From NCBI GenBank assembly GCA_905236725.1, contig CAJOCT010000002.1, positions 1-59,363 on the forward strand: DNA of 59,363 bases, read 5' to 3'. The notes below the pieces were generated by a model that searched no databases, was not told the origin of the DNA, and saw nothing but the letters and a program-made list of their open reading frames with translations. Origin of the DNA: an uncultured Selenomonadaceae bacterium (GTDB lineage Bacteria > Bacillota > Negativicutes > Selenomonadales > Selenomonadaceae). Of the stretch, positions 13,626 through 22,049 are shown piece after piece; position 1 is the stretch's first letter; every line of letters begins with the position of its first letter. Made by a program: the position numbers and the translations under genes.

Positions 13626-14678
13626 ATGGATTACAGAAAAAATTTAGATGAAATGCCGAGTTATGACGGCGTGGAAAAAGATTACAGAATTAAAGTCAAT
13701 GCGAATGAATCGACGATGAATTTGCCGCCGTTGGTTGAAGAGCGCGTTTTGAATCGTTTAAGTTACATCGCTTTCAATCGTTACCCGAACGAAGAATATT
13801 ATAACCTTGTCGAACAGATTGCGAAAAATTTTTCTGCAGATAAAAATCAAATTTTATTGGGCGGAGGTTCCAGCGAAATTATCGAAAAAATTTTTCACGC
13901 TTTCGGCGGCGCGGGAAAAAAAATTATTTATCCGCAACCGAGTTTTTCGATGTATAAAATTTACGCGAAGGCGGCGGAATGTGAAGGCGTTCCCTTCGAC
14001 TTGGACGAAAAATTTAATTTGAATGTTGATGAGTTCATAAAAAAAATTCGTGAAGTCAAAGCGAGTTTGGCAGTTGTTTGCAATCCGAACAATCCGACCG
14101 GCAACGCTTTAACCGTCGATGAAGTTGAAAAAATTATTTCTTTGATAGACTGCGCTTTTTTGCTTGACGAGGCTTATGTAGAATTTTACGGACACAGCGC
14201 GGTTAATCTTGTCAAAAAATATCCGAATTTGATTGTCGCCCGAACTTTTTCAAAGGCGTACGGGTTGGCGGGCGCGAGAGTCGGCTATATGATTGCAAAT
14301 CCCGAAGTCACGAAGATGATTAACAAAACTTTTATGCCTTACCACATGAACACGTTGAGCCTTGTCACGGCGGACATTGTTTATCAAATGCGCGATGAAT
14401 TTATTCCGCGAATACAAATGACAATTGCTGAGCGTCAAAGAATGATCGGACGGCTTCAATCTTTGAGAGACGTTGAAGTTTTTCCGTCAAACACGAATTT
14501 TATTTTAATTCGACTTGAAAAAGCGGACGAGCTCAATAAATATCTTGAAAATTTGGGAATCGGTATAAGATTTTTTTCACCGACCGCGCCCGGTTTAAAA
14601 AATTGTTTGAGAATTTCAATCGGCACACGAACTGAAAACGACGAAGTTTTTGCGGCGATAAAAAATTTTTTATCTTGA
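13626..14678 (+). CDS. hisC: Histidinol-phosphate aminotransferase
   Basis: A 350-residue fold-type I PLP aminotransferase that makes histidinol phosphate from imidazole-acetol phosphate and glutamate. Visible motifs: KVNANESTMNLPP at the start, GGGSSEIIEKIFHAF, VVCNPNNPTGNALT (substrate and PLP contacts), FLLDEAYVEFYG with the ring-binding Asp, and ARTFSKAYGLAGARVGYM with the Schiff-base Lys. Length is typical. It has a GGAGGG ribosome site. It stands alone rather than in a his operon. Confidence 0.94.
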   Translation: MDYRKNLDEMPSYDGVEKDYRIKVNANESTMNLPPLVEERVLNRLSYIAFNRYPNEEYYNLVEQIAKNFSADKNQILLGGGSSEIIEKIFHAFGGAGKKIIYPQPSFSMYKIYAKAAECEGVPFDLDEKFNLNVDEFIKKIREVKASLAVVCNPNNPTGNALTVDEVEKIISLIDCAFLLDEAYVEFYGHSAVNLVKKYPNLIVARTFSKAYGLAGARVGYMIANPEVTKMINKTFMPYHMNTLSLVTADIVYQMRDEFIPRIQMTIAERQRMIGRLQSLRDVEVFPSNTNFILIRLEKADELNKYLENLGIGIRFFSPTAPGLKNCLRISIGTRTENDEVFAAIKNFLS

Positions 14679-14786
14679 AAAATAATTCTTTCGTTTTTTA
14701 TAAAAATTTATTTTGCTTCATTTGAAAAATTTCAATTCACCAAAAAGCGCCGAGAAGCGTGGGGAGGAAAGGCGCCAAATCCTTGA

Positions 14787-14815
14787 TTGATTTTTTATAA
14801 ATCGAACGTTATAAT
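14787..14815 (+). promoter_or_regulatory. Promoter of the structured leader and small secreted peptide
   Basis: TTGATT (14787-14792), 17-base spacer, perfect TATAAT (14810-14815). Transcription would begin at about 14822, right at the first base of the structured block. Confidence 0.7.
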
Positions 14816-14821
14816 TAAAAT

Positions 14822-14940
14822 ATCGGGCAAACGGTGTCGAAAGACATCAATGCTGCAAGAAATTGCAGGGCTGCAGTCAACCAGCCGAACGCGGTGGAGA
14901 AATCTAACTGCAAGCCCCCAACGTGGGGTAGTTGACGTGA
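14822..14940 (+). ncRNA. Structured leader, possibly IS200/IS605 right-end (omega RNA-like) derived
   Basis: A GC-richer block with several hairpins in a row: GGTGTC-GAAA-GACATC (14833-14848), CTGCAA-GAAA-TTGCAG (14853-14868), GGCTG/CAGCC (14869-14886), and CCCCA-ACG-TGGGG (14916-14928) nested in AACT/AGTT. The last part, AAGCCCCC...TGGGGTAGTTGAC, resembles right ends of IS200/IS605 elements, where it forms part of the TnpB guide RNA. No tnpB or tnpA frame is present. The opening GGGCAAAC plus GAAA-capped hairpin also recalls c-di-GMP-I riboswitches, but the GCAAAGCC core of that class is missing. It lies between a good promoter and the small secreted peptide gene, so it would be that gene's leader. 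Confidence 0.45.
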
Positions 14941-14977
14941 TAAAATTTTCGAAACTAAAAGAAAGGTTGCGATATGC

Positions 14978-15115
14978 ATGAAGAAAAAATTTCTTGCGAT
15001 GTTGGTCGCCGTTGCAATTTTGGTATCGTCAACCGTGACGGTTTTTGCAGCTCCGAGCGATGATTATTACGGCGGTTGCGGTTGCGGACGCGGCGGTTAC
15101 GGTTGCTGGAGATAA
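14978..15115 (+). CDS. Small secreted Gly/Cys/Tyr-rich peptide
   Basis: A 45-residue frame. It starts MKKKFLAMLVAVAILVSSTV, a textbook signal peptide with a likely cleavage after VFA, and leaves a mature peptide of about 21 residues ending DDYYGGCGCGRGGYGCWR. The mature part has three cysteines, seven glycines and aromatic residues. A GAAAGG site lies about 10 bases upstream, a dedicated promoter at 14787-14815, and an intrinsic terminator at 15145-15178, so it forms a transcription unit of its own. I do not know its role; metal binding, a structural cell-wall peptide or a secreted signal are possible. Confidence 0.65.
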   Translation: MKKKFLAMLVAVAILVSSTVTVFAAPSDDYYGGCGCGRGGYGCWR

Positions 15116-15144
15116 TTTCAGACCTTGCGCAACGTAAAAAAATT

Positions 15145-15178
15145 TCCCGATGAAAATTTTCGTCGGGGATTTTTTTTT
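15145..15178 (+). terminator. Intrinsic terminator after the small secreted peptide
   Basis: Long near-perfect stem from TCCCGATGAAAA (15145) to TTTTCGTCGGGGA (15169), followed by nine T. Confidence 0.8.
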
Positions 15179-15213
15179 GTTATAATTGAAAAAATTTTTT
15201 GGGAGGGATTTAA

Positions 15214-15798
15214 ATGCGGAATGCAAAAATTGAACGTGAAACAAAAGAAACTAAAATTTTTGCCGAAATAAATCTTGACGGCGCGGGCAAAACTGAAATT
15301 TTTTCCGGAATCGGTTTTTTCGATCATATGTTAAATTTATTCGCGGCACACGGGCAGTTTGACTTGAAAATTTCTTGCAAAGGCGATTTGGCAGTTGACG
15401 GACATCACAGCGTCGAGGACATCGGAATTTGTCTTGGTCTTGCAGTAAAAAATGCGCTGGGCGAAAAGCGCGGCATAAATCGTTACGGCACATTTTTTTT
15501 GCCGATGGACGAAACTTTGGCTCTCGTGAGTTTGGATATAAGCAACAGACCTTTTTTAGTTTTCGATTGCGGAAATTTTGCGCCGATGATCGGAAATTTT
15601 GATACCGAACTTGTCGAAGAATTTTTGCGGGCATTCGCTTTTAACGCGGGGATTACTCTTCACGCAAAAATTTTGCACGGAAAAAATTCTCATCACAAAG
15701 TTGAGGCGATTTTTAAAGCACTCGGTCACGCCTTGAAAATTGCGGTCACTTGCGACGAAAAAAATAATTCCGTGCCTTCGACAAAAGGTATTTTGTAA
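15214..15798 (+). CDS. hisB: Imidazoleglycerol-phosphate dehydratase
   Basis: A 194-residue enzyme of histidine synthesis that dehydrates imidazole glycerol phosphate in a manganese-dependent reaction. Both internal half-repeats carry the metal motif: DGHHSVEDIGICLG and NSHHKVEAIFKALGHAL; GFFDHMLNLFAAHGQF is also conserved. It is monofunctional, without the phosphatase domain found in enteric HisB; the phosphatase is the separate PHP enzyme at 1770-2537. GGGAGGG precedes the ATG, and TGTTATAAT lies at 15178-15186. aroC follows after 30 bases. Confidence 0.96.
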   Translation: MRNAKIERETKETKIFAEINLDGAGKTEIFSGIGFFDHMLNLFAAHGQFDLKISCKGDLAVDGHHSVEDIGICLGLAVKNALGEKRGINRYGTFFLPMDETLALVSLDISNRPFLVFDCGNFAPMIGNFDTELVEEFLRAFAFNAGITLHAKILHGKNSHHKVEAIFKALGHALKIAVTCDEKNNSVPSTKGIL

Positions 15799-15828
15799 AA
15801 AAATTTTTTTTTTGAATGGAGAGATTTT

Positions 15829-16902
15829 ATGAGCGGAATCAGATTTATCAGCGGCGGTGAAAGTCACGGAAAAATTTTATCGTGCATTTTGGAAGGCTTG
15901 CCCGCCGGTTTGAAAGTTTCGAGCGATTTTGTCAACAGCGAATTGAAACGCAGGCAGGGCGGTTACGGGCGCGGCGGACGAATGAAAATTGAGTCGGACG
16001 AAATTATTTTTGCGTCGGGGATAAGATTCGGCGAAACTTTGGGCAGTCCGATAACTTTGCTGATAAAAAATCGCGACTGGGAAAATTGGCAAAAAAAAAT
16101 GAGCGCGGAAGGCGAAATTTTCGGCGAAAAAGTTACCAACGCCAGACCCGGTCACGCTGATTTAACCGGCGCGGCGAAATATTCTCGTGACGATGTTCGC
16201 GACATTTTGGAGCGGTCGAGCGCGAGAGAAACCGCGATGAGAGTTGCGTCGGGCGCGGTTTGCAAAATTTTTTTGAAAGAATGCGGAATAAAAATTTCGA
16301 GTCAAGTTTTGAATGAAGACGAAATTAAAAATAAAATTGATGAGGCGAAGGAAAAAGGCGATACCGTCGGCGGAATTTTTGAGGTGAAAATTTGCGGTTC
16401 ACCTGCGGGGTTGGGAAGTCATATTCAGTGGGACAAAAAAATTGACGCGAAGTTCGCGGCGGCGTTTATGTCGATTCAGGCAGTTAAGGCTGTGGAAATC
16501 GGCGACGGCTGGGAAAATGCAAAAAAATTCGGCTCCGAAGTCCACGACGAAATTTTCATTGACGAGAATAAAAAAATTTTTCGCAAAACCAATCGCGCGG
16601 GCGGAATTGAAGGCGGAATGACCAACGGCGAAGAAATTGTCATTCGCGCGGCGATGAAACCGATTCCGACTTTGATGAAACCTCTGCAAACTGTTGACAT
16701 TGCGACGAAAAAATTGACGACGGCGAGCAAAGAACGCTCCGATACTTGCGCGATTTGGGCGGCGGCAGTTGTGGGCGAGGCGATGGCGGCACTTGTTACG
16801 GCTGACGCGATCGTCGATAAATTCGGCGGCGATGCGCTTTGCGACACTCTGAAAAATTTAAAAAATTATCGCGAAAGACTGGAAAAAAATTTTGGTCTTT
16901 AA
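15829..16902 (+). CDS. aroC: Chorismate synthase
   Basis: A 357-residue FMN-dependent lyase that makes chorismate from EPSP, the last common step to aromatic amino acids. Signatures: FISGGESHGKILSCILEGLP, RRQGGYGRGGRMKIE, NARPGHADLTGAAKY, RDVRDILERSSARETAMRVA and GGIEGGMTNGEEIVIRAAMK. Length and order are normal. It lies downstream of hisB in the same direction. The next gene has its own strong ribosome site 17 bases after the stop. Confidence 0.97.
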   Translation: MSGIRFISGGESHGKILSCILEGLPAGLKVSSDFVNSELKRRQGGYGRGGRMKIESDEIIFASGIRFGETLGSPITLLIKNRDWENWQKKMSAEGEIFGEKVTNARPGHADLTGAAKYSRDDVRDILERSSARETAMRVASGAVCKIFLKECGIKISSQVLNEDEIKNKIDEAKEKGDTVGGIFEVKICGSPAGLGSHIQWDKKIDAKFAAAFMSIQAVKAVEIGDGWENAKKFGSEVHDEIFIDENKKIFRKTNRAGGIEGGMTNGEEIVIRAAMKPIPTLMKPLQTVDIATKKLTTASKERSDTCAIWAAAVVGEAMAALVTADAIVDKFGGDALCDTLKNLKNYRERLEKNFGL

Positions 16903-16918
16903 AAAAGGAGGTTTTTTT

Positions 16919-17452
16919 ATGAACAATTTAACAAAAAATTTGCAGGAAAAAAATTATAATCCTTGCGGAACTTTAACCGGTCAAGAAAAAATTATTTGCG
17001 ATTCAGCAAGAAAAAATTTTTTTAATCTCCCTTACACTCAAATTATTCGCAACGTCGTTATCTCTGAAATCGACAAATTTAATCCCGACGAAAATTTTTT
17101 GAACAAAAATTCTTTAATCGATTGGTCGAAATATAATTTAAATTCCGAAGAAATTAAATCCGTTCTCGATTTTAACGCCGACGAATTTAAAAATTTTTCG
17201 CAAATTGAGATCGGTCTCTGCAAATATTTTGTTCACGTGCTTTTTGAAAATCGTTACAACATTTTTTATAACAGGCTTGTCGATTTTTGCGGCGAAATTG
17301 ACGAAAAAATTTTTGTTTCCGCAGAAAAAAATGATTTGACTTTCGACGTTCTCGAACAAAAAATAAATTCTCTCGCCGGAAATTCAAATTTTTCAATGAC
17401 TTTTAACGATCTCACCGACGAATTTTTAAATTTTATTGTGTCTTACGCTTGA
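16919..17452 (+). CDS. Unknown protein upstream of addA
   Basis: A 177-residue protein, probably cytoplasmic, rich in Asn, Phe, Lys and Glu, with a few cysteines (NPCGTLTGQEKIICDSARKN, IGLCKYFVHVLFE) and largely helical in appearance. I do not recognise it. I chose ATG 16919 because AAGGAGG lies 8 bases before it; the upstream frame from 16892 runs through the end of aroC. The addA ATG comes 10 bases after its stop. In many Bacillota this position is taken by addB, which this protein is not. Confidence 0.65.
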   Translation: MNNLTKNLQEKNYNPCGTLTGQEKIICDSARKNFFNLPYTQIIRNVVISEIDKFNPDENFLNKNSLIDWSKYNLNSEEIKSVLDFNADEFKNFSQIEIGLCKYFVHVLFENRYNIFYNRLVDFCGEIDEKIFVSAEKNDLTFDVLEQKINSLAGNSNFSMTFNDLTDEFLNFIVSYA

Positions 17453-17462
17453 GGGAAAATTT

Positions 17463-20400
17463 ATGATCTGGACAGCTCAACAAAAAAAAGCAATTTACAG
17501 CCGCGAAAAAAATTTATTGGTCGCGGCAGCGGCGGGTTCGGGAAAAACTGCCGTGCTCGTCGAAAGAATCACGCAAATTTTAATCGAAGGAAAATGCGAC
17601 GTAAATGAAATGTTAATCGTAACTTTCACAAATGCGGCGGCTCAAGAAATGCGATCTCGAATCCAAAAAAAAATCGAAGAAAAAATTTCTGAAGAAAATG
17701 ACTCGGAATTGCTCGCGAAACTCGAACGACAATCAATTTTATTAAGCGGCGCATCGATTATGACTTTTCACGCGTTTTGCATGTCGGTTATCAAAAGAAA
17801 TTTTTCAAAAATCGACTTGGATCCGAAATTTCGCGAAGGAAACGAACACGAATTAAATATTTTAAAGCAGGAAGTTATCGAAGAACTTTTTGAGGAAAAA
17901 TATTCCGACGCGAATTTTGTAAAATTTTCCGATGAGTTCGGCGGAAATGTTCACGGCGACGAAAAAATTTATAAAATTATTTTGGATTTGCACAATGCGT
18001 CCTGCAGTCGTCCGTATCCCGCGAAATGGCTTGATTCTCTCGCGAAAAAATACGAACGGCCCGAAAATAAAAATTGGACGGAAATTTTATTTGATTCTGC
18101 TCTTGAAAATGTGAAAAATGTTCTCGAAAATTCTCTGTCGATTTGCGGAAAATGCCTTGAAGAGTGCGACGAATTACTTAAACTTTCAAAACAATTCGAC
18201 GGAATCACGGAAAATTTTTCTCTCGATTCGGATTTGATAAAAAATTTGCTTACCGCGCTGAATGATTGGGACAAACTTTTTTCACTTCTCGGAAATTTGA
18301 AATTTAAAACTTGGAGCAGTAAAAAAATTCCCGACGATTTAAAATTTCGTAAAGAGAATTTGAAAAAAATTCGCGACGATTACAAGAAAAAAATTGAAAA
18401 TCTGAAAGATATTGTCACAAAGCCGAAGTCCGAAATTATTTTGGAAATCGAAAATCTTGCCGCGCCTGTTCGTCAACTTATCGACATAACGAAAGAATTT
18501 GACGAAAAATTTTCTGCGGCGAAACGTGAGCGCGGAATTATCGACTTCAGCGATATGGAACATCTTGCGCTGGAAATTTTCAACACGGACGAAAAAACTG
18601 CAGAAAATTATCGAAAAAAATTCAAAATAATTATGGTTGACGAGTACCAGGATACTAACGACGTGCAGGAGGAAATTATAAGCAAAATTGTCCGCAAAAA
18701 TAATTTTTTCGCGGTCGGCGACGTTAAGCAGTCGATTTATAAATTTCGCAATGCCTCGCCGGAAATTTTTTTGCAGAAATATAAAAATTATCCGACTCAC
18801 GACGATTGCGAAAGAATTGATCTTTCAAAAAATTTTCGTTCCCGCAAGCAAATTGTTGATGCCGTCAACGAAATTTTTTGTCACTTGATGACTGAAAACG
18901 CGACGGAAATTGATTATAACGAAGAAGCGAAATTAAATTTCGGCGCGACTGAAAATTATTTGCCCGCGAATGAAAATATTTTTGACGAGCCGACAGAATT
19001 TTTGATTGTTTCTCAAGAAAAAATTCCTCAAGACGGAAATTCCCAAGACGGAAATTCTCAAGATGATGACGAAAACGAGGCGGAGGAACTCGACAAGCTC
19101 GAAAAAGAAATTCAAATTATCGCCGACAAAATAAATTTTATGATTAAGTCCGAAAAAAAAGTTTGGGATAAAGACAAAAAAATTTATCGTCCGTTGAATT
19201 TTCGCGACATTGTGATTTTATTGCGCTCGACTGACGGGAAAGCGACGAAAATTATTGATATTTTGGCAAAAAATAAAATTCCTGCGTACGCGGAGGACAA
19301 AGGCGGATATTTTAAGGCGCAGGAAGTTCAAACGATTTTAAATTTGCTCAACGTTTTGGATAATTCTCGCCAAGATATTCCGCTTGCGGCGGTGATGATG
19401 AGCGTAATCGGCGGATTTTCTGCGGAAGATTTGGCGCAACTTCGCGTTGACGGCAGAGATTTTGACTTGTACACGTTGGTTTTTGCGAAGTCTGCGGAAA
19501 ATAATGAGCTCGGCGAAAAGTGCAGAGATTTTTTGATTAAATTAAATTATTGGCGCGAAATTTCTCGACAAGTCAGCGTTTCGGAACTTTTGAGTAAAAT
19601 TTATCGCGAAACAGGTTTTTACGATTACTTTGACAATGCGACGGGAAAAGTTGCGCGGGCGAATTTGCGCGTTTTAATCGATCGCGCCGCCGATTACGAA
19701 AAAACTGCTTTCAGAGGTCTTTCGCGTTTCATTCAATTTATCAAAAAAATGCGCGATTTGAATAATGATTTGTCCTCGGCTCGAACTCTCGGCGAAAATG
19801 AAAATATCGTTCGCGTGATGACGATTCATAAAAGCAAAGGTCTTGAATTTCCCGTCGTTTTTGTCGCGGAGCTCGGGAAAAAATTTAATTTGCAGGATTT
19901 GAGCAAAAATGTTATCGCGCACAGAAATTTGGGATTGGGAATTTGTCGCGTAATCGAAGGGTCGCACGGTTTAAATTTGATTCCGACTTTTCCGCAAAAA
20001 GTCATTAAAAATAAAATGAAACTCGAAAATCTTGCGGAGGAACTCAGAATTTTGTACGTCGCTTTCACCCGCGCGAAAGAAAAATTGATTTTAATCGGCA
20101 CGTGCGACAGTAAAAATCTTGAAAAATTTTCCGAAGTCAAAGAAATTTCCGCTCAACAAATTCAGTCCGCAAATAATCCGCTCGATTGGCTTTTGGCTGT
20201 GAAAAATTTTGCGTCGAAAGTGATTAAATTTGAAATTGTCGAAGATTCAAAGATAAAAATTTCCGATGAAAAAATTTCCGACGAAGTCGAAGAAAAAATT
20301 TCGGAGCAGATTGAAAAACTTCCGCCCTCGCCGCTTGAAAATATTCCCGCGAAAGTTTCCGTCACTGAAATCAAACGCCGACTTGAAGAGATTGAGGACG

Positions 20401-20999
20401 ATGAATTTGCGGAAAAAATTTTTGATGCGAAAAAAAGTTATCGTCGCCCGAATTTTATTCAGAAAAAATCTTTGTCGCCCGCGGAAATCGGAACTTTGAC
20501 CCACAGCGTTATGCAACATTTAAATTTGAGTGAAAAACTCGACGAAAAAAATATTTCCGCGCAGATTGATGAAATGGTTGAGAAGAAAATTTTTGACGAA
20601 GTTCAAGGCGAAAAATTGAAATCGAACTCGGCGAACATTGCGAAATTTTTCTCAAGTCCCGTCGGAAAAAATTTATTGAGCGCGAAAAAAATTTATCGCG
20701 AACTGCCTTTCAGTTATTACGTTGCGGCGGAGACAATCGGCGGCGGGAAAATTTTTACTCAGGCGGCGGGAGAAAAAATTTTTATTCAGGGGATTATCGA
20801 CTTACTTTTTCAAAATTCTTCCGGCGAATGGATTTTGTTGGATTATAAGACCGACCGCGAAAATTCCGACGAACATTTTATAAAAGAATATCGCGAACAG
20901 ATTCGGCTTTATGTGCAGGCAGTCGAAAATATTTTAAATTTAAAAATCAGCGAAAAATATTTATATCTTTTGAACGGCGGTCGCGAAATAAAAATTTAA
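17463..20999 (+). CDS. addA: ATP-dependent helicase/nuclease subunit AddA
   Basis: A 1178-residue UvrD-like (SF1A) helicase with a C-terminal RecB-family nuclease, part of the AddAB complex that resects double-strand breaks for RecA-dependent repair. Motifs in order: LLVAAAAGSGKTAVLVERI (Walker A at 25-29), TFTNAAAQEMRSRI, MVDEYQDTNDVQ (motif II), VGDVKQSIYKFRNA, VMTIHKSKGLEFPVVFV, LYVAFTRAKEKL, and the nuclease motif WILLDYKTDREN near the C-terminus. I chose ATG 17463 behind GAGGG; the frame from 17436 extends into the previous gene. addB is not in the window. A bidirectional terminator follows. Confidence 0.94.
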   Translation: MIWTAQQKKAIYSREKNLLVAAAAGSGKTAVLVERITQILIEGKCDVNEMLIVTFTNAAAQEMRSRIQKKIEEKISEENDSELLAKLERQSILLSGASIMTFHAFCMSVIKRNFSKIDLDPKFREGNEHELNILKQEVIEELFEEKYSDANFVKFSDEFGGNVHGDEKIYKIILDLHNASCSRPYPAKWLDSLAKKYERPENKNWTEILFDSALENVKNVLENSLSICGKCLEECDELLKLSKQFDGITENFSLDSDLIKNLLTALNDWDKLFSLLGNLKFKTWSSKKIPDDLKFRKENLKKIRDDYKKKIENLKDIVTKPKSEIILEIENLAAPVRQLIDITKEFDEKFSAAKRERGIIDFSDMEHLALEIFNTDEKTAENYRKKFKIIMVDEYQDTNDVQEEIISKIVRKNNFFAVGDVKQSIYKFRNASPEIFLQKYKNYPTHDDCERIDLSKNFRSRKQIVDAVNEIFCHLMTENATEIDYNEEAKLNFGATENYLPANENIFDEPTEFLIVSQEKIPQDGNSQDGNSQDDDENEAEELDKLEKEIQIIADKINFMIKSEKKVWDKDKKIYRPLNFRDIVILLRSTDGKATKIIDILAKNKIPAYAEDKGGYFKAQEVQTILNLLNVLDNSRQDIPLAAVMMSVIGGFSAEDLAQLRVDGRDFDLYTLVFAKSAENNELGEKCRDFLIKLNYWREISRQVSVSELLSKIYRETGFYDYFDNATGKVARANLRVLIDRAADYEKTAFRGLSRFIQFIKKMRDLNNDLSSARTLGENENIVRVMTIHKSKGLEFPVVFVAELGKKFNLQDLSKNVIAHRNLGLGICRVIEGSHGLNLIPTFPQKVIKNKMKLENLAEELRILYVAFTRAKEKLILIGTCDSKNLEKFSEVKEISAQQIQSANNPLDWLLAVKNFASKVIKFEIVEDSKIKISDEKISDEVEEKISEQIEKLPPSPLENIPAKVSVTEIKRRLEEIEDDEFAEKIFDAKKSYRRPNFIQKKSLSPAEIGTLTHSVMQHLNLSEKLDEKNISAQIDEMVEKKIFDEVQGEKLKSNSANIAKFFSSPVGKNLLSAKKIYRELPFSYYVAAETIGGGKIFTQAAGEKIFIQGIIDLLFQNSSGEWILLDYKTDRENSDEHFIKEYREQIRLYVQAVENILNLKISEKYLYLLNGGREIKI

Positions 21000-21016
21000 T
21001 TTTTCACGAAAAAAAA

Positions 21017-21057
21017 ACTCTCGCAGAAAATTTTTTTCTGTGAGAGTAATTTTTTTT
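21017..21057. terminator. Bidirectional terminator between addA and the esterase
   Basis: ACTCTCGCAG pairs with CTGTGAGAGT around a T-rich loop, with A and T runs on either side; it serves two convergent genes. Confidence 0.8.
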
Positions 21058-21066
21058 GCAAAATTT

Positions 21067-21885
21067 TTATTTCAACTGCTTTGCAAAAAAATCTGCAACA
21101 AATTTCGCGGTTCGTTTTGTATCTTGAGAAAATCCATGATCGAAGCAGTCCAAAAGTTTCAGCTCGGAATTTTTATAAATTTCTTGATAACGCAGGCTGT
21201 AAGTGTAAGGCACAATTATATCAGTCGTGCCGTGAATCATGAACGCAGGCCCGATGAATTTTTTCGCGGTCTCATAAATCGGCAATTTTTGCGCCGTCAA
21301 AATATAATTTCTGCCGACTTTGTGATTACCAAAAATTTCGACGTATTCGGGAACGTTTATCGAATCGTAATTTGTGCCTTGCAAAATTCCGCGAATCGCA
21401 TCATCACGCAAAACCGCCGCCGGTGCCATCAACGCAAGAGATTTAATTTTTTTCGCGCCAAGTTCGCCCGCAACCATGCTCGCGACGACTCCGCCTTGAG
21501 AATGACCGGCGATTGAAATCGAAGTCACGCCGGGAATTTTTGCCGCGTAATCGTAAATTTTTTTTGCGTCCTCAATTTCGTTCAAAACCGTCATATCTTG
21601 AAAATTTCCTTCGCTCTCGCCGTGCCCGTTAAAATCAAAACGAAGCGACGCAATTCCTCGACTTTCCAGCTCGTCGGAAAGATTTTTCAACAAGTCGGAA
21701 TTTTTTTCGCCCGTAAAACCGTGACAAATTATTACGAGCGGAAAATTTTTTTTGCCGTCCGGCGTTTGAATCATCGCGGAAAGTTTTCCGTGATCTCCGT
21801 CAATTTCGATGTTTTGACTCTGCGCACAAGCCGTTCCGAAAATAAAACACGTCGAAAAAATAAATGCCAAAAATTTTTTTAACAT
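21067..21885 (-). CDS. Secreted alpha/beta-hydrolase, cinnamoyl/feruloyl esterase-like
   Basis: A 272-residue serine hydrolase with an N-terminal signal peptide (MLKKFLAFIFSTCFIFGTA, cleavage around ACA-QS). Features: oxyanion segment VIICHGFTGEKNS, RFDFNGHGESEG, nucleophile elbow IAGHSQGGVVAS, an Asp in HGTTDIIVPY, and the final His in DCFDHGFS. The mix of HGFTGEK and GHSQGG is typical of small bacterial cinnamoyl/feruloyl esterases and related S33-like hydrolases, so release of plant phenolic acids is a reasonable guess. I chose ATG 21885 with GGGAGG upstream. Promoter at 21934-21962. Confidence 0.8.
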   Translation of the reverse strand: MLKKFLAFIFSTCFIFGTACAQSQNIEIDGDHGKLSAMIQTPDGKKNFPLVIICHGFTGEKNSDLLKNLSDELESRGIASLRFDFNGHGESEGNFQDMTVLNEIEDAKKIYDYAAKIPGVTSISIAGHSQGGVVASMVAGELGAKKIKSLALMAPAAVLRDDAIRGILQGTNYDSINVPEYVEIFGNHKVGRNYILTAQKLPIYETAKKFIGPAFMIHGTTDIIVPYTYSLRYQEIYKNSELKLLDCFDHGFSQDTKRTAKFVADFFAKQLK

Positions 21886-21933
21886 ACCGAAAACCTCCCG
21901 AAAAAATTTTTTCACTCAATTACTTTGCGTTCG

Positions 21934-21962
21934 ATTTTATTTTAAACAGATTTTTTTGTAAA
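21934..21962 (-). promoter_or_regulatory. Promoter of the secreted esterase
   Basis: Minus strand TTTACA (21962-21957), 17-base spacer, TAAAAT (21939-21934). Confidence 0.6.
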
Positions 21963-22049
21963 GCATTTTTGGCGAAGATAAAATTTCTTGCAGGATTTTT
22001 TTTTTCGCGGTTGAAAAGTTCACTTTAAAAAGTTTTGGGAGATGATTTT

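Noticed and set aside
14822..14940. c-di-GMP-I (GEMM-I) riboswitch as the firm identity of the leader
   Set aside because: GGGCAAAC and the GAAA hairpin fit, but the GCAAAGCC core and the tetraloop receptor are not seen; kept only as an alternative.
14787..14981. 64-codon plus-strand frame through the structured leader
   Set aside because: No ribosome site, its start codon lies at the promoter and its codons run through hairpins; better read as RNA structure.
21830..21885. Lipobox in the secreted esterase
   Set aside because: A Cys follows the hydrophobic segment (FGTAC), but the -3 position is Gly and an AxA cleavage site fits better.
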